Of a stretch of DNA of 64,000 nt, positions 49,486 to 57,166 are shown in pieces (positions within the stretch are counted from its first letter, which is position 1; each line of letters starts with the position of its first letter). Position numbers and translations under genes: made by a program. This DNA comes from Corynebacterium sp. Its GTDB lineage: Bacteria > Actinomycetota > Actinomycetes > Mycobacteriales > Mycobacteriaceae. Under the pieces are notes generated by a model that ran no database searches, was not told the origin of the DNA, and worked only from the letters and a program-made list of their open reading frames with translations. The DNA lies in contig JAUMTW010000001.1 in assembly GCA_030531005.1 (NCBI GenBank), positions 1-64,000 on the forward strand, read 5' to 3'.

Positions 49486-49706
49486 GACCTCGACCTCTGC
49501 AAATAGTTATTAACTGTGTATTGCCATAAGTATACGCTTCAGGATTTATGTAAGGCTGGGACTATAAAACCAGCTTGGGCCATATCCGCTCACTACATCT
49601 GAGTGCCAAAATACTAGCTTTTGCAAACATGAGTGCAGCAGTGAGCTACGAATTTCGGCCAGAAAGAGCAGCGTGGTGGCAGGCAAGGCTGCGCACTTGT
49701 GCTGCG
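49486..49706. other. Gene-free stretch between pgi terminator and HdeD gene
   Basis: About 220 bp containing the HdeD promoter region (reverse strand, near the AT-rich 49500-49540). No gene seen. Confidence 0.35.
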
Positions 49707-49775
49707 AAAAACGGCCAAGCATGTGGCATCCATAATTGCACAGTTGATGCACAATCTATGCCACATGCTTGGCCG
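49707..49775 (-). terminator. pgi terminator with an 18-bp stem
   Basis: A perfect 18-bp inverted repeat (49712-49729 and 49758-49775; arms start CGGCCAAGCATG) encloses a 28-nt loop that has its own partial symmetry. On the minus strand TTTTT follows (49711-49707). Confidence 0.85.
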
Positions 49776-49824
49776 CAGTGTAATTACCAACAGTAGGGTT
49801 TACTGCCAGCAGATTCGAGCTCCA

Positions 49825-51474
49825 TTAGCCGCGGCGTGCACGGTACCAGCGAATCAGCTCATCGGTGGAGGAATCACCAGAGTTGGCAGCAACCTCACCG
49901 GCTACGGCAGGGGCCAAATCATTAGCCTGTTGCTTGCCTAACTCCACGCCCCACTGGTCGAAGGAGTTGATATCCCAAATAACACCTTGGGTGAATACGA
50001 TGTGCTCGTACAATGCAATCAAAGCGCCAAGAGTATAAGGAGTTAAAGCCTCCGCCAAGATGGTGGTAGTAGGACGGTTGCCAGGCATGACCTTGTGTGG
50101 CACTACTTCTGCAGCAACACCTTCAGCCTCAATCTCAGCGGCAGTCTTACCGAAAGCCAAGACCTTGGTCTGGGCGAAGAAGTTGCTCATCAACAGATCG
50201 TGCATGGAGCCTTCACCGGTAGCGGTCGGTAGATCGCCTGCTGGACGGGCGAAACCAATGAAATCGGCGGGGATCAGCTTGGTGCCCTGGTGCATCAACT
50301 GGTAGAAAGCGTGCTGACCGTTGGTGCCTGGCTCGCCCCAGTAGATCTCACCAGTTTGTAAGGTCACAGCAGAACCATCATGGCGTACAGACTTACCGTT
50401 GGATTCCATGGTCAGCTGCTGCAGATAGGCAGGGAAACGGCCCAAGTCTTCAGAATATGGCAGTACCGCATGGGTTTCCGCATTATAGAAGTCGTTATAC
50501 CAGACCCCCAAGAGTCCCATGAGGACTGGCACATTGTGGCGCAGATCTGTGGTGCGGAAGTGCTCGTCGAGGGCGTGGAAACCTTCCAAGAAGCGCATGA
50601 AATCCTGGGGGCCAATTACAGCCATCAAGGATAGACCAATGGCAGAGTCTACGGAGTAGCGGCCGCCAACCCAGTTCCAGAAGCCGAACATGTTCTTGGT
50701 GTCGATGCCGAACTCGGCAACTTTTTCTGCATTCGTGGAGACTGCGACGAAATGCTTGGCGACAGCGGACTCATCACCATCGAACTTTTCGAGCAGCCAG
50801 CGCTTGGCCGCATGCGCATTCGCCAGGGTTTCCTGGGTGGTGAAGGTCTTGGAAGCTACGACGAAGACGGTGGACTCTGGGTCTACTTCATCAAGGACTG
50901 CCAGCATGTCGGCTGGGTCAACGTTGGAAACGAAATGAGCAGAAATGCCAGCAGTGGCATATGGGCGCAAAGCCTTGGTCGCCATAGCAGGACCCAGATC
51001 GGAGCCACCAATGCCAATGTTCACAATGGTCTTAATGGTGTGATTGGTGTGGCCGCGCCATGCACCAGAACGCAGAGCCGTTGCGAAGTCACGCATGCGA
51101 CCGAGAACCTCGTGTACATCCGCAGCAACATCTTGGTCATCTACCGCTAGATCTGCCTCCACTGGTAAGCGCAGTGCGGTATGGAGCACGGCGCGATCCT
51201 CGGTGTTATTGATGTGCACACCATTGAACATGTCGTTGATGGCGTCAGGCAGATGTGCTTCCTCCGCAAGTGCTACGAGGGCATCGACAACTTCTTCGTT
51301 GATTAAGTTCTTGGATAGGTCCACGTGCAGGCCGGCTGCATCGAAGCTAAAGTTTTGTGCACGCTGGTCATCGGCGGCAAAAAGCTCGCGCAGGTTGGTC
51401 TGTTCGAGGCTAGTGTGTAGGTCAGTGAGCTTTTGCCAAGAAGCAGTAGCTGTGGCATCAAAAGGCTGTGACAT
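49825..51474 (-). CDS. pgi: Glucose-6-phosphate isomerase
   Basis: A 549-aa PGI interconverting glucose-6-P and fructose-6-P at the top of glycolysis. Motifs: [20 protein letters not shown] (sugar-phosphate loop), [37 protein letters not shown] and the signature [10 protein letters not shown] with the catalytic Lys; Glu in [14 protein letters not shown]. The start has AAGGAGA 12 nt upstream. A nested palindrome lies about 70 bp upstream (51541-51602). Confidence 0.96.
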   Translation of the reverse strand: MSQPFDATATASWQKLTDLHTSLEQTNLRELFAADDQRAQNFSFDAAGLHVDLSKNLINEEVVDALVALAEEAHLPDAINDMFNGVHINNTEDRAVLHTALRLPVEADLAVDDQDVAADVHEVLGRMRDFATALRSGAWRGHTNHTIKTIVNIGIGGSDLGPAMATKALRPYATAGISAHFVSNVDPADMLAVLDEVDPESTVFVVASKTFTTQETLANAHAAKRWLLEKFDGDESAVAKHFVAVSTNAEKVAEFGIDTKNMFGFWNWVGGRYSVDSAIGLSLMAVIGPQDFMRFLEGFHALDEHFRTTDLRHNVPVLMGLLGVWYNDFYNAETHAVLPYSEDLGRFPAYLQQLTMESNGKSVRHDGSAVTLQTGEIYWGEPGTNGQHAFYQLMHQGTKLIPADFIGFARPAGDLPTATGEGSMHDLLMSNFFAQTKVLAFGKTAAEIEAEGVAAEVVPHKVMPGNRPTTTILAEALTPYTLGALIALYEHIVFTQGVIWDINSFDQWGVELGKQQANDLAPAVAGEVAANSGDSSTDELIRWYRARRG

Positions 51475-51540
51475 GTAGTCTTCGTCTCCTTATGTGGAAT
51501 TATCGGAAGTTCGTGTGCTGAGGTGCCGGGGGAATCGGGC

Positions 51541-51602
51541 ACAAGTACACATATTTACGGTATCCACCGTACTGAAAAATATGTGCCGGTGGGTACTTGT
51601 TT
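51541..51602. promoter_or_regulatory. Nested palindromic element upstream of pgi
   Basis: ACAAGTAC (left, from 51541) mirrors GTACTTGT (right, to about 51600); inside, ACATATTT mirrors AAATATGT, and ACGGT-ATCC-ACCGT forms a central hairpin. The element would lie about 70-130 nt before the pgi ATG on the transcribed strand, as an operator or an mRNA leader structure. Confidence 0.45.
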
Positions 51603-51902
51603 GCACGAGTTGTGGCCTTGCTGTCGTGTGGAAAGCGTTCAGGTTCTACGGTCACGCGATACTACGAGACTGTCAGGCGGGGGAGATATCCGTACTCAGT
51701 GAGTTTGCGCGGTTGCGAGAAGCAAGCGATAGTGCGGTATTTGTGCAGTTCAACAGGAGTACTTTGGGAGTAAAAGGTGCGTCGGTTTCTCGCTGCTGCC
51801 TTCATGCTCATACCAGTACATGCGCCTGCCGCCATCGGTGTGGCATTGGGCAAGCGAGTGTACGTGACGTTGCTCATACAACCGTGTCATACGGTTTTGT
51901 CC

Positions 51903-51936
51903 GCACTGAAAATTCGGCACTGAAAATTCGGCACTG
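51903..51936 (+). repeat. 14-nt tandem repeat
   Basis: GCACTGAAAATTCG occurs twice in exact tandem (51903-51916, 51917-51930) and a third partial copy GCACTG follows. Confidence 0.85.
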
Positions 51937-51975
51937 TATGCTCAGCACAGCAAAACATACGTGAGCAACAAGAAC

Positions 51976-52009
51976 ATCCCCCTGCACACTCGATGAGTCT
52001 GCGGGGGAT
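51976..52009 (-). terminator. gabD terminator
   Basis: ATCCCCC / GGGGGAT outer stem with inner GCA/TGC and ACTC/GAGT pairings over a GAT loop; on the minus strand GTTCTTGTT follows. It lies 57 bp past the gabD stop. Confidence 0.65.
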
Positions 52010-52065
52010 GAGGCGCTTTAGCTTACCCAGTTTGCCCGGAAAACGAGCTGAAAATCTACAGGTGC

Positions 52066-53556
52066 TTAGTCGCGGTCATAGGGGTTCTCCTGGCCAACAT
52101 ATTGAATAGCCGAATACTCGGCAATGCCTTCGATTCCACCTTCACGCCCCAGCCCGGAATGCTTTACGCCACCAAATGGAGCTGCAGCATTAGAGAACAC
52201 ACCAGTATTTGCACCAAGCAGCCCGAACTCGAGCTGGTCGCTCAGACGCTGCATCCGGCGGGCGGATTCGGTGAACACATAGCTGGCCAGACCGTAGGGG
52301 GTGCTATTTGCATAAGCGATGACCTCTTCTTCGGTACTAAAGCGCACAATTGGTGCAACCGGACCGAAGATTTCTTCTTGCAAGATCGCCGCATCTGGGG
52401 CCACATTATCGAGCACCGTGGGAGCGTAGAAGTAGCCAGGTAATTCTTCGCTGCTTATGACTTTGCCACCAGTGCGTACTGTGGCGCCACCGCGGACGGC
52501 ATCATTCACTAGATCGGAGACGCTATCCAGAGCCTTTTGCTCTACTAAGGGCCCTACCTGGGTGTCGGCATCAAGTCCGTTGCCAACCGTTAAGGCAGCA
52601 AGCTTTTCCGTAAATTTTTCAGTGAATTCCGCAGCGATACTTTCATGAACATAGAAGCGGTTGGCGGCGGTACATGCTTCACCAATATTGCGCATCTTGG
52701 CAGCAACCGCCCCAGCGACTGCCTTATCAATGTCGGCATCAGCGAAGACGATGAAGGGGGCATTACCACCAAGCTCCATGGAACTACGCAATACGTTGCC
52801 AGCAGCTTGCTCAAGTAATTTCACACCAACTGGAGTAGAACCGGTAAATGAGACCTTGCGCAGGCGCGAATCGGAGAGCAAAGGCTCGGAAACACTACGA
52901 GCTGAGCTGGAGCACACCAGGTTCACAACCCCGGCAGGTAGGCCGGCATCGATCAGTGTTTGCATAAAATACAAGCTGGTCAGGGGAGTAAGACGCGCTG
53001 GTTTGAGCACTGCCACACACCCTGCAGCCAGAGCAGGAGCGACCTTACGAGTAGCCATAGCAAGGGGGAAATTCCACGGGGTGATCAGCAAGCACGGGCC
53101 TACTGGCTTGCGCACCGTGGTCATCCGTAACATGCCTTCAGGCAAGGTAGCGTGGTGACCATAATTGCGCACTGCTTCTTCAGCGAACCAGCGCAAGTAC
53201 TCAGCGCCATAGGTGACCTCGCCGCGGGCCTCAGCTAATGGCTTGCCCATCTCCAAGGTCATCAAGGTGGCGAATTCTTCGGAGCGTTCTTGGACTAACT
53301 CAAAAGTGCGGCGCAACAATTCACTGCGCTCACGCGGGCTGGTACGCGCCCACTGTGCTTGGGCGGCAACTGCAGCATCTAATGCAGCCGTTGCTTGTTC
53401 GCTTGTAGCAGAAGAAACGTTGGCTAATACTTCCTTCGTCGCGGGGTTTTCAACTTCGAAAGTGTCTTCGAGGTCTTCCCAAGTGTTATTGATGCAAATA
53501 CCGGTGGGTACCTTTGCCAATAGTTCGGTAATGTCTGCTTGCGAAAGTGCAGTCAT
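52066..53556 (-). CDS. gabD: Succinate-semialdehyde dehydrogenase
   Basis: A 496-aa NAD(P)-dependent aldehyde dehydrogenase. Rossmann and active-site motifs: TPWNFPLAMATRKVAPALAAG, KPARLTPLTSLYF, FTGSTPVGVKLL, MELGGNAPFIVFADAD with the general-base Glu, and NIGEACTAANRFYVHES with the nucleophile Cys, then GPVAPIVRF and PFGGVKHSGLGREGG. The substrate is assigned from similarity to GabD and the divergent gabT gene, with which it would convert GABA to succinate. Confidence 0.9.
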   Translation of the reverse strand: MTALSQADITELLAKVPTGICINNTWEDLEDTFEVENPATKEVLANVSSATSEQATAALDAAVAAQAQWARTSPRERSELLRRTFELVQERSEEFATLMTLEMGKPLAEARGEVTYGAEYLRWFAEEAVRNYGHHATLPEGMLRMTTVRKPVGPCLLITPWNFPLAMATRKVAPALAAGCVAVLKPARLTPLTSLYFMQTLIDAGLPAGVVNLVCSSSARSVSEPLLSDSRLRKVSFTGSTPVGVKLLEQAAGNVLRSSMELGGNAPFIVFADADIDKAVAGAVAAKMRNIGEACTAANRFYVHESIAAEFTEKFTEKLAALTVGNGLDADTQVGPLVEQKALDSVSDLVNDAVRGGATVRTGGKVISSEELPGYFYAPTVLDNVAPDAAILQEEIFGPVAPIVRFSTEEEVIAYANSTPYGLASYVFTESARRMQRLSDQLEFGLLGANTGVFSNAAAPFGGVKHSGLGREGGIEGIAEYSAIQYVGQENPYDRD

Positions 53557-54004
53557 GAGAGTCCTTTCTTTTTTCGAACGCAGCCGTCTGCGTTAACCAC
53601 TGGCTTCTCTAGATGATGGGATAGCACTTCCAAGCACTGGGCAGTGGCGCTCGTGCATGCTTGCCTGTACCTGAAATGCCTCGGTAATCATGGCGTACAT
53701 CTTTCTACTCTAGAAGTCGGATAAAGGTTCGCGCTAGCAGTGATGGGAGTACTCGTGAATTTGGCTAGTTACACGGGCCTTGCTGTTCCTAAAAAGCAGG
53801 CACAGCTCCTGGTATCACAGCAGAGTATGGCTTGTTTTCTCTCGAAAGTATTGGGGGTGGCCGGGTGGAATGGAAAAGATTAGTACCAACCACCAATTAT
53901 TTTCTATCATGTGATAAGAATTAATGGATAGTGGCACACCACGCAGCCCAAGCTAACCATGTTTGGAAAACGATACCGCCACCTGAATCGATCAAAGGAG
54001 CATA
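53557..54004. other. gabD-gabT divergent promoter region
   Basis: About 450 bp with no gene; two stretches are of note: an AT-rich palindrome at 53902-53920 and GTGTAACTAGCC-like words around 53762-53775. The GABA genes are probably jointly controlled from here. Confidence 0.45.
53902..53920. promoter_or_regulatory. Candidate operator near the gabT promoter
   Basis: TTCTATCATGTGATAAGAA is an imperfect palindrome (arms TTCTATCA and TGATAAGAA) about 85 bp before the gabT start. The regulator is unknown; a GntR/MocR-type GabR is one possibility but its gene is not in the window. Confidence 0.4.
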
Positions 54005-55333
54005 ATGCAGGATTTGGAATATCGCCTGTCCCAACAACGAAAGGTGGCCACTGAGCTTCCTGGGCCAAAGTCTCAGGAGCTCGCGACGCGTCGCGATACC
54101 GCCGTCGCCCGCGCCCTAGCCCCTGGTCTGCCAGGATATGTTGTTGATGCTGATGGTGGCGTACTCGTTGATGCTGATGGTAATTCCTTTATTGACTTCG
54201 CCTCCGGTATTGCGGTGACTTCTGTAGGTGCTTCGAATGCAGAAGTTGTCAAAGCCGTTAGCGAGGCTGCAAGCCACTTCACTCATACCTGCTTCATGGT
54301 CTCCCCATACGAAAGTTATGTCGCTGTTGCTGAAAAGCTCAATGAGCTCACTCCGGGTGACTTCGACAAGCACACCGTATTGCTGAATTCTGGTGCAGAG
54401 GCCGTAGAAAATGCGGTGAAGATAGCGCGTGCATACACCAAGAAGCAGGCCGTTGTTGTTTTCGATCATGCCTATCACGGCCGCACCAATCTGACGATGG
54501 CCATGACCGCAAAGTCCGCGCCTTATAAGTCCGGCTTTGGGCCCTTTGCCGGTGACATCTATCGCATGCCAACCAGTTATCCAGCCCGTGATGGTCTCAA
54601 TGGTGCCGAGGCTGCAGCACGCACCATCAAGAAGATCGAGCAGGAAATTGGCGCAGATAACCTGGCGTGTATCGTCATCGAACCAATCCAAGGTGAAGGT
54701 GGATTTATCGTTCCTGCCGAAGGCTTCCTACCAGCCTTACAGCAATGGTGCACTGACAATAATGTGGTGTTTGTTGCCGATGAAGTTCAAGCTGGTTTCG
54801 CCCGAACCGGTACCTGGTTTGCCAGCGAAAATTTCGACCTCGTTCCAGATCTCATCACCACCGCCAAGGGTATTGCTGGTGGTATGCCACTATCGGCAGT
54901 GACCGGCCGTGCAGAAATCATGGATGCCCCAGGCCCGGGCGCGCTCGGCGGTACCTACGGTGGTAACCCCGTCGCCTGTGCTGCCGCACTGGCGGCGATC
55001 AACTACATGGAGTCTGCGAACCTGCCAAGTCGTGCCCAGGAAATCGAAGCCATCATTCGCGAAGAGCTCGCCGAGGTCGCAGCACTTGAAACGGTGGTGG
55101 AACTACGTGGTAAAGGCGCCATGATGGCATTCGAACTCGTTGATGCCCAAGGTAACCCAGATGGCACTCGCACCAAGAAAATTGCTGCTGCTTGTGCCCA
55201 ATCCGGCGTCCTCATCCTCACCTGCGGACTTGATGGCAACGTCGTACGCCTGCTGCCGGCGCTGACCATCCCAGAAGATCTTCTGCGCGATGGACTACAA
55301 GTATTACGGCAGGCAGTACTCGATGAATCCTAA
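54005..55333 (+). CDS. gabT: 4-aminobutyrate aminotransferase
   Basis: A 442-aa class III PLP aminotransferase moving the amino group of GABA to 2-oxoglutarate. Motifs: FIDFASGIAVTSVGASNAEVV, NSGAEAVENAVKIARAYTKK, FDHAYHGRTNLTMAMTAK, IVIEPIQGEGGF, VADEVQAGFARTG, and ITTAKGIAGGMPLSAVTGRAE where the PLP Lys lies, then GTYGGNPVACAAAL. AAAGGAG precedes the ATG by 4-5 nt. It overlaps the permease by 11 nt and is divergent from gabD. Confidence 0.93.
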   Translation: MQDLEYRLSQQRKVATELPGPKSQELATRRDTAVARALAPGLPGYVVDADGGVLVDADGNSFIDFASGIAVTSVGASNAEVVKAVSEAASHFTHTCFMVSPYESYVAVAEKLNELTPGDFDKHTVLLNSGAEAVENAVKIARAYTKKQAVVVFDHAYHGRTNLTMAMTAKSAPYKSGFGPFAGDIYRMPTSYPARDGLNGAEAAARTIKKIEQEIGADNLACIVIEPIQGEGGFIVPAEGFLPALQQWCTDNNVVFVADEVQAGFARTGTWFASENFDLVPDLITTAKGIAGGMPLSAVTGRAEIMDAPGPGALGGTYGGNPVACAAALAAINYMESANLPSRAQEIEAIIREELAEVAALETVVELRGKGAMMAFELVDAQGNPDGTRTKKIAAACAQSGVLILTCGLDGNVVRLLPALTIPEDLLRDGLQVLRQAVLDES

Positions 55334-56555
55334 AAGTACCACCACCAGCACCCCGACTGCGGGGATGCAGGGGCCACAGCATGCAGCACTGTCTGTTGGT
55401 CAAGGCATAGCCATTATTTTCGGGACCAACATTGGTGCCGGTTTGCTCTCATTGCCCTATGCCGCGCGCAATGGTGGCTTTCTCTCGCTGTGCCTTGCCT
55501 TGATTCTGGCCGGAACCCTGACCACCATATGCATGCTTTTTATTGCGGAGGTCTCATTGCGCACCAAAGAAGATATGCAGATTTCCGCATTGGCCGAAAA
55601 ATATTTGGGCAACACGGGGCGTTGGTGCGTTTTCGCTGCAGTCATCATCAACGCCATTGGCGCGCTCACAGCTTATGCCTCTGGTTCTGGATTAATCCTG
55701 CACGATATCTTGAAACTACCGGCGTGGGTTGGTTCGATAGCCTTCTTCGCCCTCGGTAGCTACATCATGTACAAGGGACTACAGGCAACAGGTAGGGCAG
55801 AAGCAGCCGTCACCATTGGCATGGCAGTGATTATCTTTGCCTTGAGTGCTTGGACCCTCATTGGTCCTGGAATTGCACTGTCAAACCTTGCAGTCTTCCG
55901 CCCGTATTACATCGTGCCGATTATGAACCTTGCCGTGTTCTCCTTCATGGCCCAATACGTGGTCCCAGAGCTAGCCCGCGGCCTTTCCCAGAGTCACCCC
56001 AAAGCCATTCCTCACGCCATCATCGGTGGCATGATCGCAGCAGGTTTTACCCTCGCACTCGTGCCATTCGTGGCCTTAGGACTGCTCGGCATGGATGTCT
56101 CCGAGGTTGCAACCGTAGCCTGGGGCGAAGCCCTCGGACCTGTGGCCTATTACTTGGCGAATATCTTCGCAGTCCTGGCAATGTTCACCAGTTTTATGGC
56201 CATTGGCTACACGGCTATGCGCAATATCTTGAATGTGACCCACTGGCCAGAACACGGGGTATCTCGCTTCTGGGCGCTGGGGCTAACAGTTTTGCCGCCA
56301 CTGGTGATTTCCGCGCTGGGCTTGAGTGGCTTCGCTGATGCCTTAGGCTATGCCGGTGGTTTCGCCGGGGCCATCATGCTGAGCATCCCCGTATTCTTAT
56401 TACGAGCTGCCCGCCGTCATGGGGATGAAGAACCCGCATGGCAGGTCACCTGGCAAGCGCATCCTGCCATCCAATTCTTGTTGCTGGTATTCGCAATTGT
56501 GGTGTTGTGCTATTCGATCGGTATGGTTTTCGACTGGCTTCCAAAGGGCTGGTAA
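55323..56555 (+). CDS. Amino acid permease of the HAAAP/APC superfamily, probable GABA importer
   Basis: A 410-aa protein with about 11 hydrophobic segments. The N-terminal GQGIAIIFGTNIGAGLLSLPYAARNGGF is the TM1 signature of the hydroxy/aromatic amino acid permease family. The ATG at 55323 lies inside the gabT 3' end (11-nt overlap), indicating tight coupling, so GABA or a related amino acid is the probable substrate; this is inference from context, since the family also carries Trp, Tyr, Ser and Thr. The C terminus is short and cytosolic. Confidence 0.78.
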   Translation: MNPKSTTTSTPTAGMQGPQHAALSVGQGIAIIFGTNIGAGLLSLPYAARNGGFLSLCLALILAGTLTTICMLFIAEVSLRTKEDMQISALAEKYLGNTGRWCVFAAVIINAIGALTAYASGSGLILHDILKLPAWVGSIAFFALGSYIMYKGLQATGRAEAAVTIGMAVIIFALSAWTLIGPGIALSNLAVFRPYYIVPIMNLAVFSFMAQYVVPELARGLSQSHPKAIPHAIIGGMIAAGFTLALVPFVALGLLGMDVSEVATVAWGEALGPVAYYLANIFAVLAMFTSFMAIGYTAMRNILNVTHWPEHGVSRFWALGLTVLPPLVISALGLSGFADALGYAGGFAGAIMLSIPVFLLRAARRHGDEEPAWQVTWQAHPAIQFLLLVFAIVVLCYSIGMVFDWLPKGW

Positions 56556-56574
56556 GGCAATTATAATTATTACG

Positions 56575-56618
56575 AAAAGGGCCGCTGCTTCCAAGTACTG
56601 GAAGGCAGGGCCCTTTTT
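56575..56618 (+). terminator. Terminator of the gabT-permease operon
   Basis: AAAAGGGCC (56575-56583) pairs with GGGCCCTTTT with an inner CTTCC/GGAAG stem; a T5 run follows. Confidence 0.9.
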
Positions 56619-56620
56619 GC

Positions 56621-56656
56621 ACTGATCGTGTCTTTTACACTGATCGTGTCTTTTAC
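56621..56656 (+). repeat. 18-nt tandem repeat after the terminator
   Basis: ACTGATCGTGTCTTTTAC is present twice in exact tandem (56621-56638 and 56639-56656), then ACTGTTCGCAGTG, a small hairpin, follows. Confidence 0.85.
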
Positions 56657-56755
56657 ACTGTTCGCAGTGCAGGAAAATATTACGCATTGCTGCATGCTGC
56701 CTGGCTGCGTACGCCAGGAGCTGCTAATGCTGGGTGCCGCTATTTTTGGTTGTAG

Positions 56756-57094
56756 TTAATCCTGGTTGCTCCGTGAGCCCAGCTTGCCACGACCCAGACG
56801 CAACAAGATGCCGGCTAATGCCGGGCCTTCTTCGCCAAGTTCTTCGCGGAATTGGTTAATGATAGCGACCTCGCGGGTGTGAACTAGGCGGGTACCACCG
56901 GAGCCCATGCGGGTTTTGCCTATGGCTTGGGATACCTGGCTGCGACGCTTTACTGCATCGAGGATGATGCGGTCCATGCGGTCGATTTCCTTGCGATACT
57001 GCTGGATTTCGGCATCAGAAAGTGGATCGTCAGTGCCCGAAGGCATGCGAATTTCAAAATCTGCTACGTGTGAAGATTCTTCCTCATGTGCCAT
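56756..57094 (-). CDS. Chorismate mutase (AroQ type)
   Basis: A 112-aa all-helical chorismate mutase, converting chorismate to prephenate for Phe/Tyr synthesis. The helix pattern YRKEIDRMDRIILDAVKRRSQVSQAIGKTR carries the catalytic Arg/Lys/Asp set of the short actinobacterial (AroQ-delta) type, and VHTREVAIINQFREE the second. Enzymes of this type gain activity when bound to DAHP synthase; that partner is outside the window. The start at 57094 is preferred over 57100. Divergent from pcrA. Confidence 0.85.
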   Translation of the reverse strand: MAHEEESSHVADFEIRMPSGTDDPLSDAEIQQYRKEIDRMDRIILDAVKRRSQVSQAIGKTRMGSGGTRLVHTREVAIINQFREELGEEGPALAGILLRLGRGKLGSRSNQD

Positions 57095-57155
57095 AAGCAA
57101 TTATTCTGCCACCAATTGAAAGGGAAACGGGAATTTGCCTGTCCGGCGCACGCGG

Positions 57156-57161
57156 TAAGCT
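57156..57161 (+). promoter_or_regulatory. -10 box of pcrA (leaderless)
   Basis: TAAGCT ends 5 nt before the ATG at 57167 and 8 nt before a second in-frame ATG at 57170; no SD. Confidence 0.5.
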
Positions 57162-57166
57162 AGCAG

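Larger units (their letters stand above)
51475..51975. other. pgi upstream region with nested palindromes and tandem repeats
   Basis: About 500 bp. It contains the multi-arm inverted repeat at 51541-51602 and a 14-nt tandem repeat at 51903-51936. A 156-aa plus-strand frame across it seems non-coding. The AT content is mixed. Confidence 0.45.

Noticed and set aside
51494..51964. 156-aa plus-strand frame upstream of pgi
   Set aside because: It crosses the nested palindrome and the tandem repeat, has no SD, and its residues look random.
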